A stretch of DNA of 64,000 nt from AC-51 sp963749895 (GCA_963749895.1 CAVVOG010000003.1:1583877-1647876); one strand, 5' to 3'; positions 48,899-57,898 are shown, numbered from the stretch's first letter. Notes: a model not told the origin generated them from the sequence alone. Translations and numbers: made by a program.

Positions 48899-50100
48899 AC
48901 CGCTGGCGTCCGCTCCTGCTGCTCGCCGCGCTCGCCCTGATCGGCGGGCTCGGCTCCCTGCTCGTGGCCCGGGCGATGGGGATGGGCGAGAACGACCTCG
49001 CGAAGATCGCCGCGTACCTGGTCCCGGCCGCCGCGGTCACGGTCGCGGCGGTGGCCCTCGCGGCCCCCCTGCTGTCGCGCGCGTCGATCCGCCAGCGGTT
49101 CGCGGTGGTCGCGGTCGTCGGCACCGTCGTGGGCCTCGCGAACCTGTTCGCGGTGACCCGGGCGATGTCCGTGTCGGCCCACGATGCCGCGCTCCTGTCC
49201 GCGCTGCTGCTCTACTCGGTCGCCGCCGGGATCGGCGCGGGGATCGCGATCGCACGCTCCTCGGCGGCCGCGCTGGAGCGTCTCGCGGACACGGCCGGGG
49301 CGCTCGAACGCGGCGACCTCACCGCCCGAGTGGGCCCGACCGGTGGCGGCCCCGAGTTCGACCGGCTGGGGGCCGCGTTCGATCGGATGGCCGAGGGTAT
49401 CGAGGCGGCGAGGGAGCGGGAGCGTCGGGTCGAAGCGATGCGCGCCGACCTGATCACCGCGGTCTCCCACGACCTACGTACCCCGCTCGCGAGCCTCCGC
49501 GCGATGGTGGAGGCCGTCGACGACGGCGTTGTCGGCGACGCCGAGACGATCCGGCGCTACGCCGCTGAGATGCGGCGGTCGGTCGCCCAGCTGAGCGCGA
49601 TGGTCGACGACCTGTTCGAGCTCGTGCAGATCGACGCCGGCGCGATCGAGGCCGAGACGACCAGGATCCAGCTGGGCGACGCGGTCGACGCCGCCGTCGC
49701 GACGGTCGAGCCGGAGGCCCGAGCCAAGGGGATCCATCTCGAGACCGACCTCGCCGACGCCGCGATCGTCGCCTGCTCGCCCCGCGTGACCCGGGTCCTC
49801 CAGACCCTGCTGGTGAACGCGATCCGTCACACGCCCGCCGACGGCAGCGTGCGCGTGGAGGCTCGGGTCGCGCCGGCCGCGGTCGCCCTGGCGGTCGAGG
49901 ACTCCGGCGAGGGGATCGCGACCCAGGACCTCCCCCGCGTGTTCGAGCCCTTCTACCGGGGTGACGCGGCCCGCACGGGCCCCGGTGCCGGGCTCGGACT
50001 CGCGCTCGCGAAGCGGATCGTCGAGGCGCTCGGGGGCTCGATCGCGGCCCGTGCGGACGTCGCCCGCGGCGCACGGTTCGAGGTCGAGCTGCCTCGATGA
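48895..50100 (+). CDS. Two-component sensor histidine kinase
   Basis: A 401-residue membrane kinase: four hydrophobic N-terminal helices up to about residue 125 with almost no extracytoplasmic domain, a HAMP domain (SAAALERLADTAGALERGDL), the H-box AVSHDLRTPLASLRAMVE with the phospho-His at about 192, then the N-box TLLVNAIRHTPADGSVRVEA, G1 VEDSGEGIATQDLP, F-box VFEPFYRGD and G2 GAGLGLALAKRIVEAL. GTG 48895 overlaps the regulator's stop TGA (48896-48898). The signal is probably sensed in the membrane. All catalytic boxes are complete. Confidence 0.9.
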   Translation: MNRWRPLLLLAALALIGGLGSLLVARAMGMGENDLAKIAAYLVPAAAVTVAAVALAAPLLSRASIRQRFAVVAVVGTVVGLANLFAVTRAMSVSAHDAALLSALLLYSVAAGIGAGIAIARSSAAALERLADTAGALERGDLTARVGPTGGGPEFDRLGAAFDRMAEGIEAARERERRVEAMRADLITAVSHDLRTPLASLRAMVEAVDDGVVGDAETIRRYAAEMRRSVAQLSAMVDDLFELVQIDAGAIEAETTRIQLGDAVDAAVATVEPEARAKGIHLETDLADAAIVACSPRVTRVLQTLLVNAIRHTPADGSVRVEARVAPAAVALAVEDSGEGIATQDLPRVFEPFYRGDAARTGPGAGLGLALAKRIVEALGGSIAARADVARGARFEVELPR

Positions 50101-50118
50101 ACCGGCGGCGGCCCCGCG

Positions 50119-50130
50119 GGGAACGTTCCC
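50119..50130. promoter_or_regulatory. Palindrome GGGAACGTTCCC
   Basis: A perfect 12-bp palindrome 18 bases after the kinase stop and 6 bases before the third IclR operator. It may be a second protein site or a weak terminator. No other copy was noticed in the window. Confidence 0.4.
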
Positions 50131-50136
50131 GGCACT

Positions 50137-50153
50137 GTTGCCGAGAGGGCAAC
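50137..50153. promoter_or_regulatory. IclR-type operator 3 (importer operon)
   Basis: GTTGCC-GAGAG-GGCAAC, 17 bp. It ends 7 bases before a -35-like TTGCGA (50161-50166); TACGGT (50183-50188) fits a -10 box at a 16-bp spacing. The position just upstream of -35 would suit an activator, unlike the other two sites, which cover -35 or spacer regions. Confidence 0.75.
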
Positions 50154-50160
50154 GCACGAC

Positions 50161-50188
50161 TTGCGACCACCCGGGGCGGGGGTACGGT
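50161..50188 (+). promoter_or_regulatory. Promoter of the importer operon
   Basis: TTGCGA (50161-50166) and TACGGT (50183-50188), 16 bp apart. The transcript should start near 50195 and have a leader of about 60 nt with the site GGGGGAGG before ATG 50255. Confidence 0.5.
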
Positions 50189-50254
50189 GCCGCCCACGCG
50201 AGCGCGCGGGAGGTCCGTCGCGCGCACGGCACGCACCGAGGGGGAGGACGATCG

Positions 50255-52039
50255 ATGAAGGCACGGTGGTTCCGGGCGGGCATCGCCGCCGCGTTGATGG
50301 TCTCGCTCCTGGGCGGGGTCGCCCGCGCGCAGGACGCTGAGCCGTCGAGCGAACAGGACGTCGTGCTGCGCGTCGGCACGAACACCGACCTCGGCTCGGA
50401 CAACGTCTTCGCCGCGACCTCCGGCGCCGACTGGGTCGTCGCGACGAGCCAGTACGACATGCTGCTGAAGTTCGATGCGGCCGACCTCTCCCCCGCGCCG
50501 AGCCTGGCCGAGGGGTGCGAGCCGAGCGACGACTACATGACGTGGACCTGCACGCTCCGTGAGGGCCTCCTGTGGAGCGACGGCGAGCCGCTCACCTCCG
50601 AAGACGTCGCGTTCAGCTACCGGTTCGTGATCGACAACGACATCTCGCAGTACAAGAGCTACTTCGCGTTCAACCCGGTGTTCGAGACGCCCGACGAGCG
50701 GACGCTGGTCTGGATCGCCGAGAAGCCCACCTTCGCGCTCGACATGCCCCCGTGGGCGTACATCGTTCCCGAGCACGTGTGGGGCCAGTACGACGGGCAG
50801 GACCGCAAGTCGATCCGCGGCGTCGCGAGCACCCCCGCCGTGACGAGCGGGCCGTTCCACCTCACGGACTGGCAACAAGGCCGGTCCTGGACGATGACGC
50901 GCAACCCGAACTACTGGGGCGAGGAGCCCGTCGTCGACGAGATCCAGTGGCGCTACTACACGAACCAGGAGGCGATGGTCACCGCCCTCAAGCAGGGCGA
51001 GGTGGACATCATCGACGGCATCCGGCCGTCCCTACAGGGCTCGCTCACCGACGTGCAGAACATCGACCTGTCCCAGACGATCTCCGATTGGTGGCTCAAC
51101 CTGGCGTTCAACTTCGGCGGTCAAGGGCCCGACGCCGATCCGCTCCCGGCGATCCAGGACCACACCCTGCGCGAGGCCGTCGCGATGGCGATCGACAAGC
51201 AGAAGATCGTCGACACCGCCTACTACGGCTCGGCCACGACCGGTGACACGCTGATCCGGCCGGCCTCCGCCTTCTGGCACCTCGACATCCCGGCGGAGGA
51301 GGAGTTCCCGTACGACCCGGACGCCGCGATCGCGATGCTCGACGACGCCGGCTACGTCGACACGAACGGCGACGGGACGCGAGAAGATCCCGAGACCGGC
51401 GACGAGCTCGTCTTCGACGTCCCGGCGTCGCAAGAGACGCTGGGCGCCGTCGAGGCCGGCCAGCTGATCGTCGGGTTCCTCGAGCAGGTCGGCATCGAGG
51501 TGAACCTCCTCCCGGTGTCCGAGGCGAAGATGAACGACTACTGGGGCACGGGGAACTTCGACGCCTACATCTGGTACTGGAGCGGTGACCCCGACCCGAA
51601 CTACCAGCTGTTCGTGTTCACCTCCGAGCAGTGCGGCTCCTGGAGCGACGGCTGCTGGGAGAACACCGAGTTCGACGGTCTCTACGAGGAACAGCGCGGG
51701 ATCATGGACCGGGAGGAGCGCAAGGGGGTCGTGTTCGAGGCGCAGCAGGTCGCCTACGAGGACATCCCCGGCCTGGTGCTCGCCTACCCGAGCACGCTGC
51801 AGGCGTACCGGACCGACCGGTTCGAAGGCTGGGTGCCGCACCCGGGCGACGACGGGTACCTGATGCCCACCTACAACTACGACTCCCTGATCTCGATCCG
51901 ACCCGTCGGCGAGACGGCCGCGCCGGCGTCCACCTCGGGGCTGCCGTCGTGGATCTGGATCGCGGGCGTGGTGGTGATCGCCGCGGTCGTGGTCCTGGCG
52001 ATGCGGCGGGGTCGCACGCGGGCGGACGAAGAGGCGTAG
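50255..52039 (+). CDS. ABC-transporter substrate-binding protein (family 5) with C-terminal membrane anchor
   Basis: A 594-residue SBP of the peptide/opine/nickel family (SBP_bac_5): VLRVGTNTDLGSDNVFAATS, CTLREGLLWSDGEPLTSEDV, TSGPFHLTDWQQGRSWTMTR and DHTLREAVAMAIDKQKIVDT. A signal peptide (residues 1 to about 26, ending ARA) has no lipobox Cys. Instead the C-terminus has a helix (PSWIWIAGVVVIAAVVVLAM) and a short basic-acidic tail, so the protein is held to the membrane from the C-terminus. First gene of an operon with two permeases, under an IclR-type operator. Ligand unknown; a methylated amine or betaine-like peptide fits the context. Confidence 0.88.
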   Translation: MKARWFRAGIAAALMVSLLGGVARAQDAEPSSEQDVVLRVGTNTDLGSDNVFAATSGADWVVATSQYDMLLKFDAADLSPAPSLAEGCEPSDDYMTWTCTLREGLLWSDGEPLTSEDVAFSYRFVIDNDISQYKSYFAFNPVFETPDERTLVWIAEKPTFALDMPPWAYIVPEHVWGQYDGQDRKSIRGVASTPAVTSGPFHLTDWQQGRSWTMTRNPNYWGEEPVVDEIQWRYYTNQEAMVTALKQGEVDIIDGIRPSLQGSLTDVQNIDLSQTISDWWLNLAFNFGGQGPDADPLPAIQDHTLREAVAMAIDKQKIVDTAYYGSATTGDTLIRPASAFWHLDIPAEEEFPYDPDAAIAMLDDAGYVDTNGDGTREDPETGDELVFDVPASQETLGAVEAGQLIVGFLEQVGIEVNLLPVSEAKMNDYWGTGNFDAYIWYWSGDPDPNYQLFVFTSEQCGSWSDGCWENTEFDGLYEEQRGIMDREERKGVVFEAQQVAYEDIPGLVLAYPSTLQAYRTDRFEGWVPHPGDDGYLMPTYNYDSLISIRPVGETAAPASTSGLPSWIWIAGVVVIAAVVVLAMRRGRTRADEEA

Positions 52040-52051
52040 GGCGCGACCGGG

Positions 52052-53017
52052 GTGGGAGCGCGGCGCTACGTCGCCCGCAAGGTCGCCCAGGCGCTCGTCA
52101 CCCTGCTCTTCGTCCTCACCGCGAACTTCTTCATGTTCCGGGTGATGCCCGGTGACCCGATCGCCCTGCTGGCTCGCAGCCAGAAGCTGACCCCGGAGCT
52201 GATCGAGCAGCAGCGGGCGGAGTTCGGCCTCGACGAACCGCTCCCGCGGCAGTACGCGATCTACCTCCGGCAGACGCTGACCGGAGAGCTCGGCCTGTCG
52301 TTCCGCAGCGCCCGACCCGTCTGGGACGAGATCTCGGGTCGCATCTGGCCGACGTTCCTGCTCGTCGGGACGGGCACGATCCTCGCCTCGGTGATCGGCA
52401 TCTGGGTCGGGACGCGGGGCGGATGGAACCGCGGGAGTGCCTTCGACACCTCGACCCTGTACGGGTCGCTCGTCTTGTACTCGATGCCGGAGGGCTGGCT
52501 CGGGATGATCCTGCTCCTGGTGTTCGCCGGATGGCTCGGCTGGTTCCCGGCGGGCGGCTACGAGAGCGGCGGGCTCACCGGCTTCGCCCGGGTGATCGAC
52601 ATCGCGAACCACCTCGTGCTCCCGTGCCTCACGCTCACGCTCGGCTACGTCGGCTCGTACGCGATCGTGATGCGATCGTCGTTGCTCGAGGTGATGCGCG
52701 AAGGGTTCGTCCTCACCGCGCGCGCCAAGGGTGTGCCCGATCGTCTCGTCCTGCGGCGCCACGCCGGCCCCAACGCGTTCCTGCCGACGTTCACCCTGAT
52801 CTTCCTCAGCTTCGGGTTCGTCCTGGGCGGTGCGATCATCATCGAGACCGTCTTCTCCTGGCCCGGGCTTGGCCTGCTGACCTACGAGGCGATCAACACC
52901 CTCGACTATCCGATGCTCCAGGCGATCTTCCTGCTGACGAGCACGCTCGTGATCGTGTTCAACCTGATCGCCGACCTCACGTACGGCTACCTCGACCCCC
53001 GGATCCGGGAGGCCTGA
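52052..53017 (+). CDS. ABC-transporter permease, DppB/OppB type
   Basis: A 321-residue permease with six helices and the OppB patterns VMPGDPIALLARSQKLTPEL, LDEPLPRQYAIYLRQTLTGE, and the EAA motif region RARGV-like segment LTARAKGVPDRLVLRRHAGP, NAFLPTFTLIFLSFGFVLGG. GTG 52052, 12 bases after the SBP stop. Forms the membrane channel with the next protein. Typical C-terminus FNLIADLTYGYLDPRIREA. Confidence 0.88.
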   Translation: MGARRYVARKVAQALVTLLFVLTANFFMFRVMPGDPIALLARSQKLTPELIEQQRAEFGLDEPLPRQYAIYLRQTLTGELGLSFRSARPVWDEISGRIWPTFLLVGTGTILASVIGIWVGTRGGWNRGSAFDTSTLYGSLVLYSMPEGWLGMILLLVFAGWLGWFPAGGYESGGLTGFARVIDIANHLVLPCLTLTLGYVGSYAIVMRSSLLEVMREGFVLTARAKGVPDRLVLRRHAGPNAFLPTFTLIFLSFGFVLGGAIIIETVFSWPGLGLLTYEAINTLDYPMLQAIFLLTSTLVIVFNLIADLTYGYLDPRIREA

Positions 53018-53018
53018 C

Positions 53019-53930
53019 GTGGCGACGGCCGGCGCGTCGATGAGTCCCCGCCGCCTCGCGTGGACGCGTCGTCGTCGCGCCGTCGCAGGGTACTGGTCGA
53101 CCTACCGACGGAACCGCCAGGGGATGGTCGGCCTCGCGATCTTGTGCTTCTTCGTGCTCGTGGCGATCGTCGGACCCATCGTGCTCGATCCCGCCCAGCT
53201 CGATCCGTCGCAGGCGCCGGGGGTGCCGCTGCAGCCGCCGTCCCCCGGATTCCCGCTCGGCACGGACAACTTCGGACGTTCGGTCCTCGCGCTCCTGATC
53301 GAGGGCGCGCGCATCTCGCTGCTGGTGGGCTTCACCGCGACGATCGGGGCGATGGCGATCGGCGCCGTGGTCGGGATCACCGCCGGGTACTTCGGCGGGA
53401 CGAGGATCGATTCGGTCCTCAACGCGCTGACGAACTGGTTCCTCGTGATCCCGTGGCTCGTCCTCGCGATCGTGCTGGCGACGATCCTGGGGGCGACGCT
53501 GCTCAACGTGGTCATCGTGATCGCCGTCACGTCGTGGGCCTCGACCGCGCGGCTCGTCCGGGCTCAGGCCCTCACCGTGCGAGAGCGCACGTACGTGGAG
53601 CGGGCGAAAGCGCTGGGTGCAGGGCACGCACGGGTGATCGTGAGCCACGTCCTGCCCAACGTGTTCCCCGTGATCTTCTCGAACACGGTCCTCATGGTGG
53701 CGCTCGCGATCTTGTCCGAGACGACCCTGTCCCTGCTGGGGCTCGGCGACCCGACGGCGATCTCCTGGGGCCGCATCATCGAGGAGGCCTTCACCGCGGG
53801 GGCGTTGACCGCAGGGTACTGGTGGTGGCTGATCCCCCCGGGGATCGCGATCGTCCTCGTCACGCTGTCGTTCACGATGTGCGGCTACGCGCTCGACGAG
53901 ATCTTGAACCCCAAGCTCCGCGAGCGCTGA
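53019..53930 (+). CDS. ABC-transporter permease, DppC/OppC type
   Basis: A 303-residue permease: N-terminal cytoplasmic part, first helix GLAILCFFVLVAIVGPIVLD, then GFPLGTDNFGRSVLALLIEG, the EAA loop ERTYVERAKALGAGHARVIV and SHVLPNVFPVIFSNTVLMVA. One base after the previous stop. No ABC ATPase gene (DppD/DppF type) follows; the next gene is a flavoprotein with its own -10 box. The ATPase must come from elsewhere. Confidence 0.88.
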   Translation: MATAGASMSPRRLAWTRRRRAVAGYWSTYRRNRQGMVGLAILCFFVLVAIVGPIVLDPAQLDPSQAPGVPLQPPSPGFPLGTDNFGRSVLALLIEGARISLLVGFTATIGAMAIGAVVGITAGYFGGTRIDSVLNALTNWFLVIPWLVLAIVLATILGATLLNVVIVIAVTSWASTARLVRAQALTVRERTYVERAKALGAGHARVIVSHVLPNVFPVIFSNTVLMVALAILSETTLSLLGLGDPTAISWGRIIEEAFTAGALTAGYWWWLIPPGIAIVLVTLSFTMCGYALDEILNPKLRER

Positions 53931-53964
53931 CGCCCACCGTCCTCGGGTCGCTAGGATGCGGCTC

Positions 53965-56391
53965 GTGGACGCGCGCGCTCGGGTCGTGATCGTCGGCGGC
54001 GGCATCGGCGGATGCAGCCTGGCGTACCACCTGTCGAAGCTCGGCGAGACGGACGTGGTCCTGCTCGAGAAGGGCGAGCTCACGAGCGGATCGACCTGGC
54101 ACGCAGCGGGGCTGTGCACCCAGTTCAACCCGAGTCGGATCCTCACCGGGCTGTTGATGGACTCGATCGAGCTCTACACGGGGCTCGAGGCCGCCACCGG
54201 CCGACCCGTCGACTTCCGTCAGGTGGGAAGCGTTCGCCTCGCGACGACGCCCGACCGGATGGACGAGTTCCGCCACGCCGAGGGCAAGGCCCGGGTCGTG
54301 GGGCTCCCGTTCGAGCTGATCGACGTCCACCGGATCCGCGAGCTGGCGCCGATCCTCGACCTCGACGACGTCCTCGGCGCCGCCTACATCCCCACCGACG
54401 GCTACGTCGACCCGAGCAGCGTGGCCAACGCGCTGGCGCAGGGCGCCCGCGACGCGGGCATCCGGATCGAGCGCCGAACGACCGTGATAGGGATGCACCC
54501 GCGACCGGGCGGTGGCTGGGACGTCGAGACCGACAGCGGGACGATCGAGGCCGGCGTCGTCGTGAACGCGGCCGGGATGTGGGCGCCGGCGATCGGACGG
54601 ATGGCCGGGGTCGAGCTTCCGATCATCCCACTGGCGCACCAGTTCCTCACGACCGACGCCGTGTCGGCGCTCCGCGACATCGACCACGAGATCCCCGTGA
54701 TCCGCGATCCCGATCGGTCGTTCTACGTCCGCGCCGAAGGCGAGGGCCTCCTGGTCGGCCCGTTCGAACCGAACCCGACCACCTGGATGGAGCTGGGCCC
54801 CCCGAACGACTTCGAGTCGAAGCTCCTCGGGCCGGACCTGCCCCGGATCGAAGACGTGATCGCGCTCGCCGCCGACCGGGTCCCCGTCTTCGCCGACGCC
54901 GGCATCAAGGACGTGATCAACGGTCCCGACGGGTACACGCCCGACGGGAAGTGCCTGATGGGGTGGGTCCCCGGGGTCCGCGACCAGTTCGTGCTGGCCG
55001 GGTTCAGCATCTTCGGGATCGTCTTCGGGGGCGGCGCGGGGCGGTTCGCGGCCGAGTGGATCGTCGAGGGCGAGCCGTCGCAGGACATGTCCGAGGTCGA
55101 CGTCCGCCGCTTCGGCTCGTGGGCCTCCGGTCGTCCCTACCTGTCGGCGAAGGCGCTCGACGTCTACGGACACGAGTACGCGATCCACTACCCGCATCAG
55201 GAGCGCCCCGCGGGGCGTCCGCTGAAGACCGACCCCCTCTCCGAACGCCTCGCCGCTCGCGGCGCGGTCTTCGGGTTCAAGCAGGGCTGGGAACGCCCGC
55301 TGTGGTTCGCACCCGAGGGCGTCGAGCGCGAGGACACGCTGACGTTCCGGCGTCCGAACTGGTTCGACCACGTCGGTGCCGAGTGCCGGGCGGTGCGCGA
55401 ACGGGTCGGGGTCCTCGACCAGACCTCGTTCGGTAAGTTCGAGGTCGCAGGCCCCGGCGCCGCGTCGTTCCTCGACGGCCTGAGCGCGAACGCGTTGCCG
55501 GCGCCCGGCCGCATCGCCGTGACCCAGCTGCTGAACGCGCGCGGCGGGATCGAGTGCGATCTCACGATCACGACGCTGGCCGACGACCGCTTCTACGTCG
55601 TGACGGCCGCCGCGACGCAGGTCCGTGACGGCGAGCACCTCCGCCGACGTCTGCCGGACGACCGGAGCGCCCGGGTGGACGACGTGACCGACGCCGTCGG
55701 CGTGCTGACCGTCGCCGGCCCGCGGTCGCGGGAGCTGCTGTCGTCCCTTACCGACGACGACCTATCGAACGAGGCCTTCGGGTTCCTGACGGCGCGACGG
55801 ATCCGGATCGGCGCGGCCCCGGTGCTCGCGATGCGGATCAGCTACGTCGGCGAGCTCGGGTGGGAGCTCCACATGCCGATCGGCTGGCTCCGCCACGTCG
55901 AGGACCGGTTGCGGGACGCAGGCGGGCCGCTCGGGCTCGTCGACTTCGGATACCGGGCGCTCGACTCGATGCGGATGGAGAAGGGCTACCGCCTCTTCGG
56001 CGCCGACCTCTCGCCCGACCACACGCCGTTCGAAGCCGGCCTCGACCGGTTCGTGAAGCTCGAGGGGCGGTCGTTCGAGGGCGCGGACGCGCTCCGTCGC
56101 CAGCTCGACGCCGGGGTGCCGTCGAGGCTCGCGTGCCTCACGGTCGACGTCGGCGAGGCGATCCCGCACGGTGACGAGCCGGTCCTCGACGCCGACGGCG
56201 AGGTGGTCGGGTACGTGAGCGCGGCCGAGTACGGCCACGTCGTCGGCGCGGCGATCGCGCTCGCCTACCTCCCACCCGACCTGGCGGCTTCCGGCACGAC
56301 GCTCGCGGTGGACGTCCTCGGTGAGCGGCGCGCGGCCACGGTCGTCGACGCGCCCCTGTACGACCCCGGGGACGCGAAGCTCCGCGCGTAA
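53965..56391 (+). CDS. FAD-dependent oxidoreductase fused to GcvT domain (dimethylglycine/sarcosine dehydrogenase-like)
   Basis: An 808-residue protein. N-terminal DAO fold: VVIVGGGIGGCSLAYHLSKL (FAD site), then ELTSGSTWHAAGLCTQFNPS with the His that often carries covalent FAD. C-terminal half: folate-binding GcvT domain (VFGFKQGWERPLWFAPEGVE, DQTSFGKFEVAGPGAASFLD, ISYVGELGWELHMPIGWLRH, and FGYRALDSMRMEKGYRLFGA). This is the plan of dimethylglycine dehydrogenase and sarcosine-type demethylases, which pass the methyl as formaldehyde to tetrahydrofolate. GTG 53965 is chosen, as TAGGAT (53952-53957) lies 7 nt upstream; the ATG at 53956 overlaps that box. The MttB gene follows after 4 bases. Confidence 0.88.
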   Translation: MDARARVVIVGGGIGGCSLAYHLSKLGETDVVLLEKGELTSGSTWHAAGLCTQFNPSRILTGLLMDSIELYTGLEAATGRPVDFRQVGSVRLATTPDRMDEFRHAEGKARVVGLPFELIDVHRIRELAPILDLDDVLGAAYIPTDGYVDPSSVANALAQGARDAGIRIERRTTVIGMHPRPGGGWDVETDSGTIEAGVVVNAAGMWAPAIGRMAGVELPIIPLAHQFLTTDAVSALRDIDHEIPVIRDPDRSFYVRAEGEGLLVGPFEPNPTTWMELGPPNDFESKLLGPDLPRIEDVIALAADRVPVFADAGIKDVINGPDGYTPDGKCLMGWVPGVRDQFVLAGFSIFGIVFGGGAGRFAAEWIVEGEPSQDMSEVDVRRFGSWASGRPYLSAKALDVYGHEYAIHYPHQERPAGRPLKTDPLSERLAARGAVFGFKQGWERPLWFAPEGVEREDTLTFRRPNWFDHVGAECRAVRERVGVLDQTSFGKFEVAGPGAASFLDGLSANALPAPGRIAVTQLLNARGGIECDLTITTLADDRFYVVTAAATQVRDGEHLRRRLPDDRSARVDDVTDAVGVLTVAGPRSRELLSSLTDDDLSNEAFGFLTARRIRIGAAPVLAMRISYVGELGWELHMPIGWLRHVEDRLRDAGGPLGLVDFGYRALDSMRMEKGYRLFGADLSPDHTPFEAGLDRFVKLEGRSFEGADALRRQLDAGVPSRLACLTVDVGEAIPHGDEPVLDADGEVVGYVSAAEYGHVVGAAIALAYLPPDLAASGTTLAVDVLGERRAATVVDAPLYDPGDAKLRA

Positions 56392-56395
56392 GCCG

Positions 56396-57889
56396 ATGGC
56401 GACGACCGAGGCTCGCCCCGGCGAACGGATCCGGCCGCTCCGGTCACGCCTGCGCGTCGACCTCCTGGGCGAGGACGAGGTGGAACGGATCGTGGAAGCC
56501 GCCTTCGAGGTCCTGGCCCGCGTCGGCCTGCAGATCGACTCCGAGCCCGTGCTCCGCGACCTCGCGGCAGCCGGCGCCGACGTCGACCTCGGGACCGAAC
56601 GCGTGCGGTTCCCCCGGACGATCGTCGAGGAAGCGCTCGCTGCGATGCCGGCGTCCTTCGTGATGGCCGCTCGCGATCCCTCCTGCGACCTGCCGATCGA
56701 CGGTTCGGCCGGCTACCTGTCGCTCGACGGGACCCCGGCGTTCATCCTGGACATCGACACGCAGCAGCGCCGTCCGCCGAACCGCGAGGACTACCGCCAG
56801 GCGATGCTGCTGTCCGACGCGCTGCCCGAGATCGCGTACACGTGGCCCCCCTTCGCGCTGGCCGACGTCCACCCGTCGACGCAGTCCGTGTGGCAGGCCT
56901 ACCTCGAGCTCGCCTGCACGACGAAGCACGCGCAGCCGAACGAGGTGATCACGCCGGGCGACGCGCGCGCGGCGGTCGCGATGGCCCGGGTCGTGGCGGG
57001 CGGCGCCGACGCGCTCCGCGACCGGCCCCTGATCTCCTCCTACCAATGCGCGATCAGCCCGCTGTCCTACGACGGCGCCGCGGTCGAGGCCGCGCTCGAG
57101 TTCGCGCGCGCCGGCGTGCCTGCGGGGTGGGTCTCGATGGCGGTCGCGACGGCAGCGGCGCCGACGACGCTCGCCGGACACCTCGTCTCGGTCCACGCGG
57201 AGCTGCTGGGCGGGATCGCGGTGCTCGAGACGCTCGTGCCGGGCGCACCGACCTTCTACGGCCCCTACCAGGCGTTCATGGACCTGCGCTCGGGCGACAT
57301 GAGCCCGGCGTGGGGAGGCGAGGACGTGCTGTTCAAGCTCGCCTCGGCCCAGATCGCCCGTCGCCTCGGCCTGCGGATGAACATCATGGGCTACGGCACC
57401 GGGTCGAAGACCGCCGACTGGCAGGCGGGCGTCCAGCACGCGATGTCGCTGATGGGGGTCGCGCTCGCCGGCAGCGGCGAGCTGATCGCCTCGGCGGGAA
57501 CGCTCCACGGCAGCCGGGTCTTCTCCCACGAGCAGCTCGTCCTCGACGCCGAGCTGTTCGCGATGGTCTGTCACATGCTCGACGGGTTCACGGTGACCGA
57601 CGACGACCTGGCCGTCGACGTGATCGAGGCCGCCGGTCCGGCCGGGCACTTCCTCGACAGCCCGCACACGCTGGCCCACATGCGTGAACGCTGGATGTCG
57701 GAGCTGTTCGGCACCGACAACTGGGACGCGTGGGTCGAGGCCGGACGCCCCGAGCCGAAGGACCGGGCCCGCGAGAAGGCGCGCGAGCTGTTCGCGACCC
57801 ACGAGCCCGACCCGCTCCCCGACGACCTCGACGCGGAGCTCCGCGGCATCGTCGCCGCACGCGAGGCCGAGATCCTCGCCGATGGGTAG
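56396..57889 (+). CDS. MttB/trimethylamine methyltransferase family protein
   Basis: A 497-residue MttB-family protein without amber codon: LLGEDEVERIVEAAFEVLAR, VGLQIDSEPVLRDLAAAGAD, RSGDMSPAWGGEDVLFKLAS, GYGTGSKTADWQAGVQHAMS and FLDSPHTLAHMRERWMSELF. ATG 56396 lies 4 bases after the flavoprotein stop: one operon, suggesting that both act on the same methylated amine. Compared with the copy at 42559 it is from a different branch. No corrinoid protein gene is near. Confidence 0.88.
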   Translation: MATTEARPGERIRPLRSRLRVDLLGEDEVERIVEAAFEVLARVGLQIDSEPVLRDLAAAGADVDLGTERVRFPRTIVEEALAAMPASFVMAARDPSCDLPIDGSAGYLSLDGTPAFILDIDTQQRRPPNREDYRQAMLLSDALPEIAYTWPPFALADVHPSTQSVWQAYLELACTTKHAQPNEVITPGDARAAVAMARVVAGGADALRDRPLISSYQCAISPLSYDGAAVEAALEFARAGVPAGWVSMAVATAAAPTTLAGHLVSVHAELLGGIAVLETLVPGAPTFYGPYQAFMDLRSGDMSPAWGGEDVLFKLASAQIARRLGLRMNIMGYGTGSKTADWQAGVQHAMSLMGVALAGSGELIASAGTLHGSRVFSHEQLVLDAELFAMVCHMLDGFTVTDDDLAVDVIEAAGPAGHFLDSPHTLAHMRERWMSELFGTDNWDAWVEAGRPEPKDRAREKARELFATHEPDPLPDDLDAELRGIVAAREAEILADG

Positions 57890-57898
57890 GTCCTCGAC

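Noticed and set aside
50119..50130. GGGAACGTTCCC as a fourth copy of the IclR operator
   Set aside because: It does not share the GTTGCC/GGCAAC arms; kept only as a separate palindrome.
33121..57889. Pyrrolysine (amber) codons in the MttB-family genes
   Set aside because: The intact copies have no in-frame TAG and the break in the 33121 copy is a one-base shift, not an amber codon.
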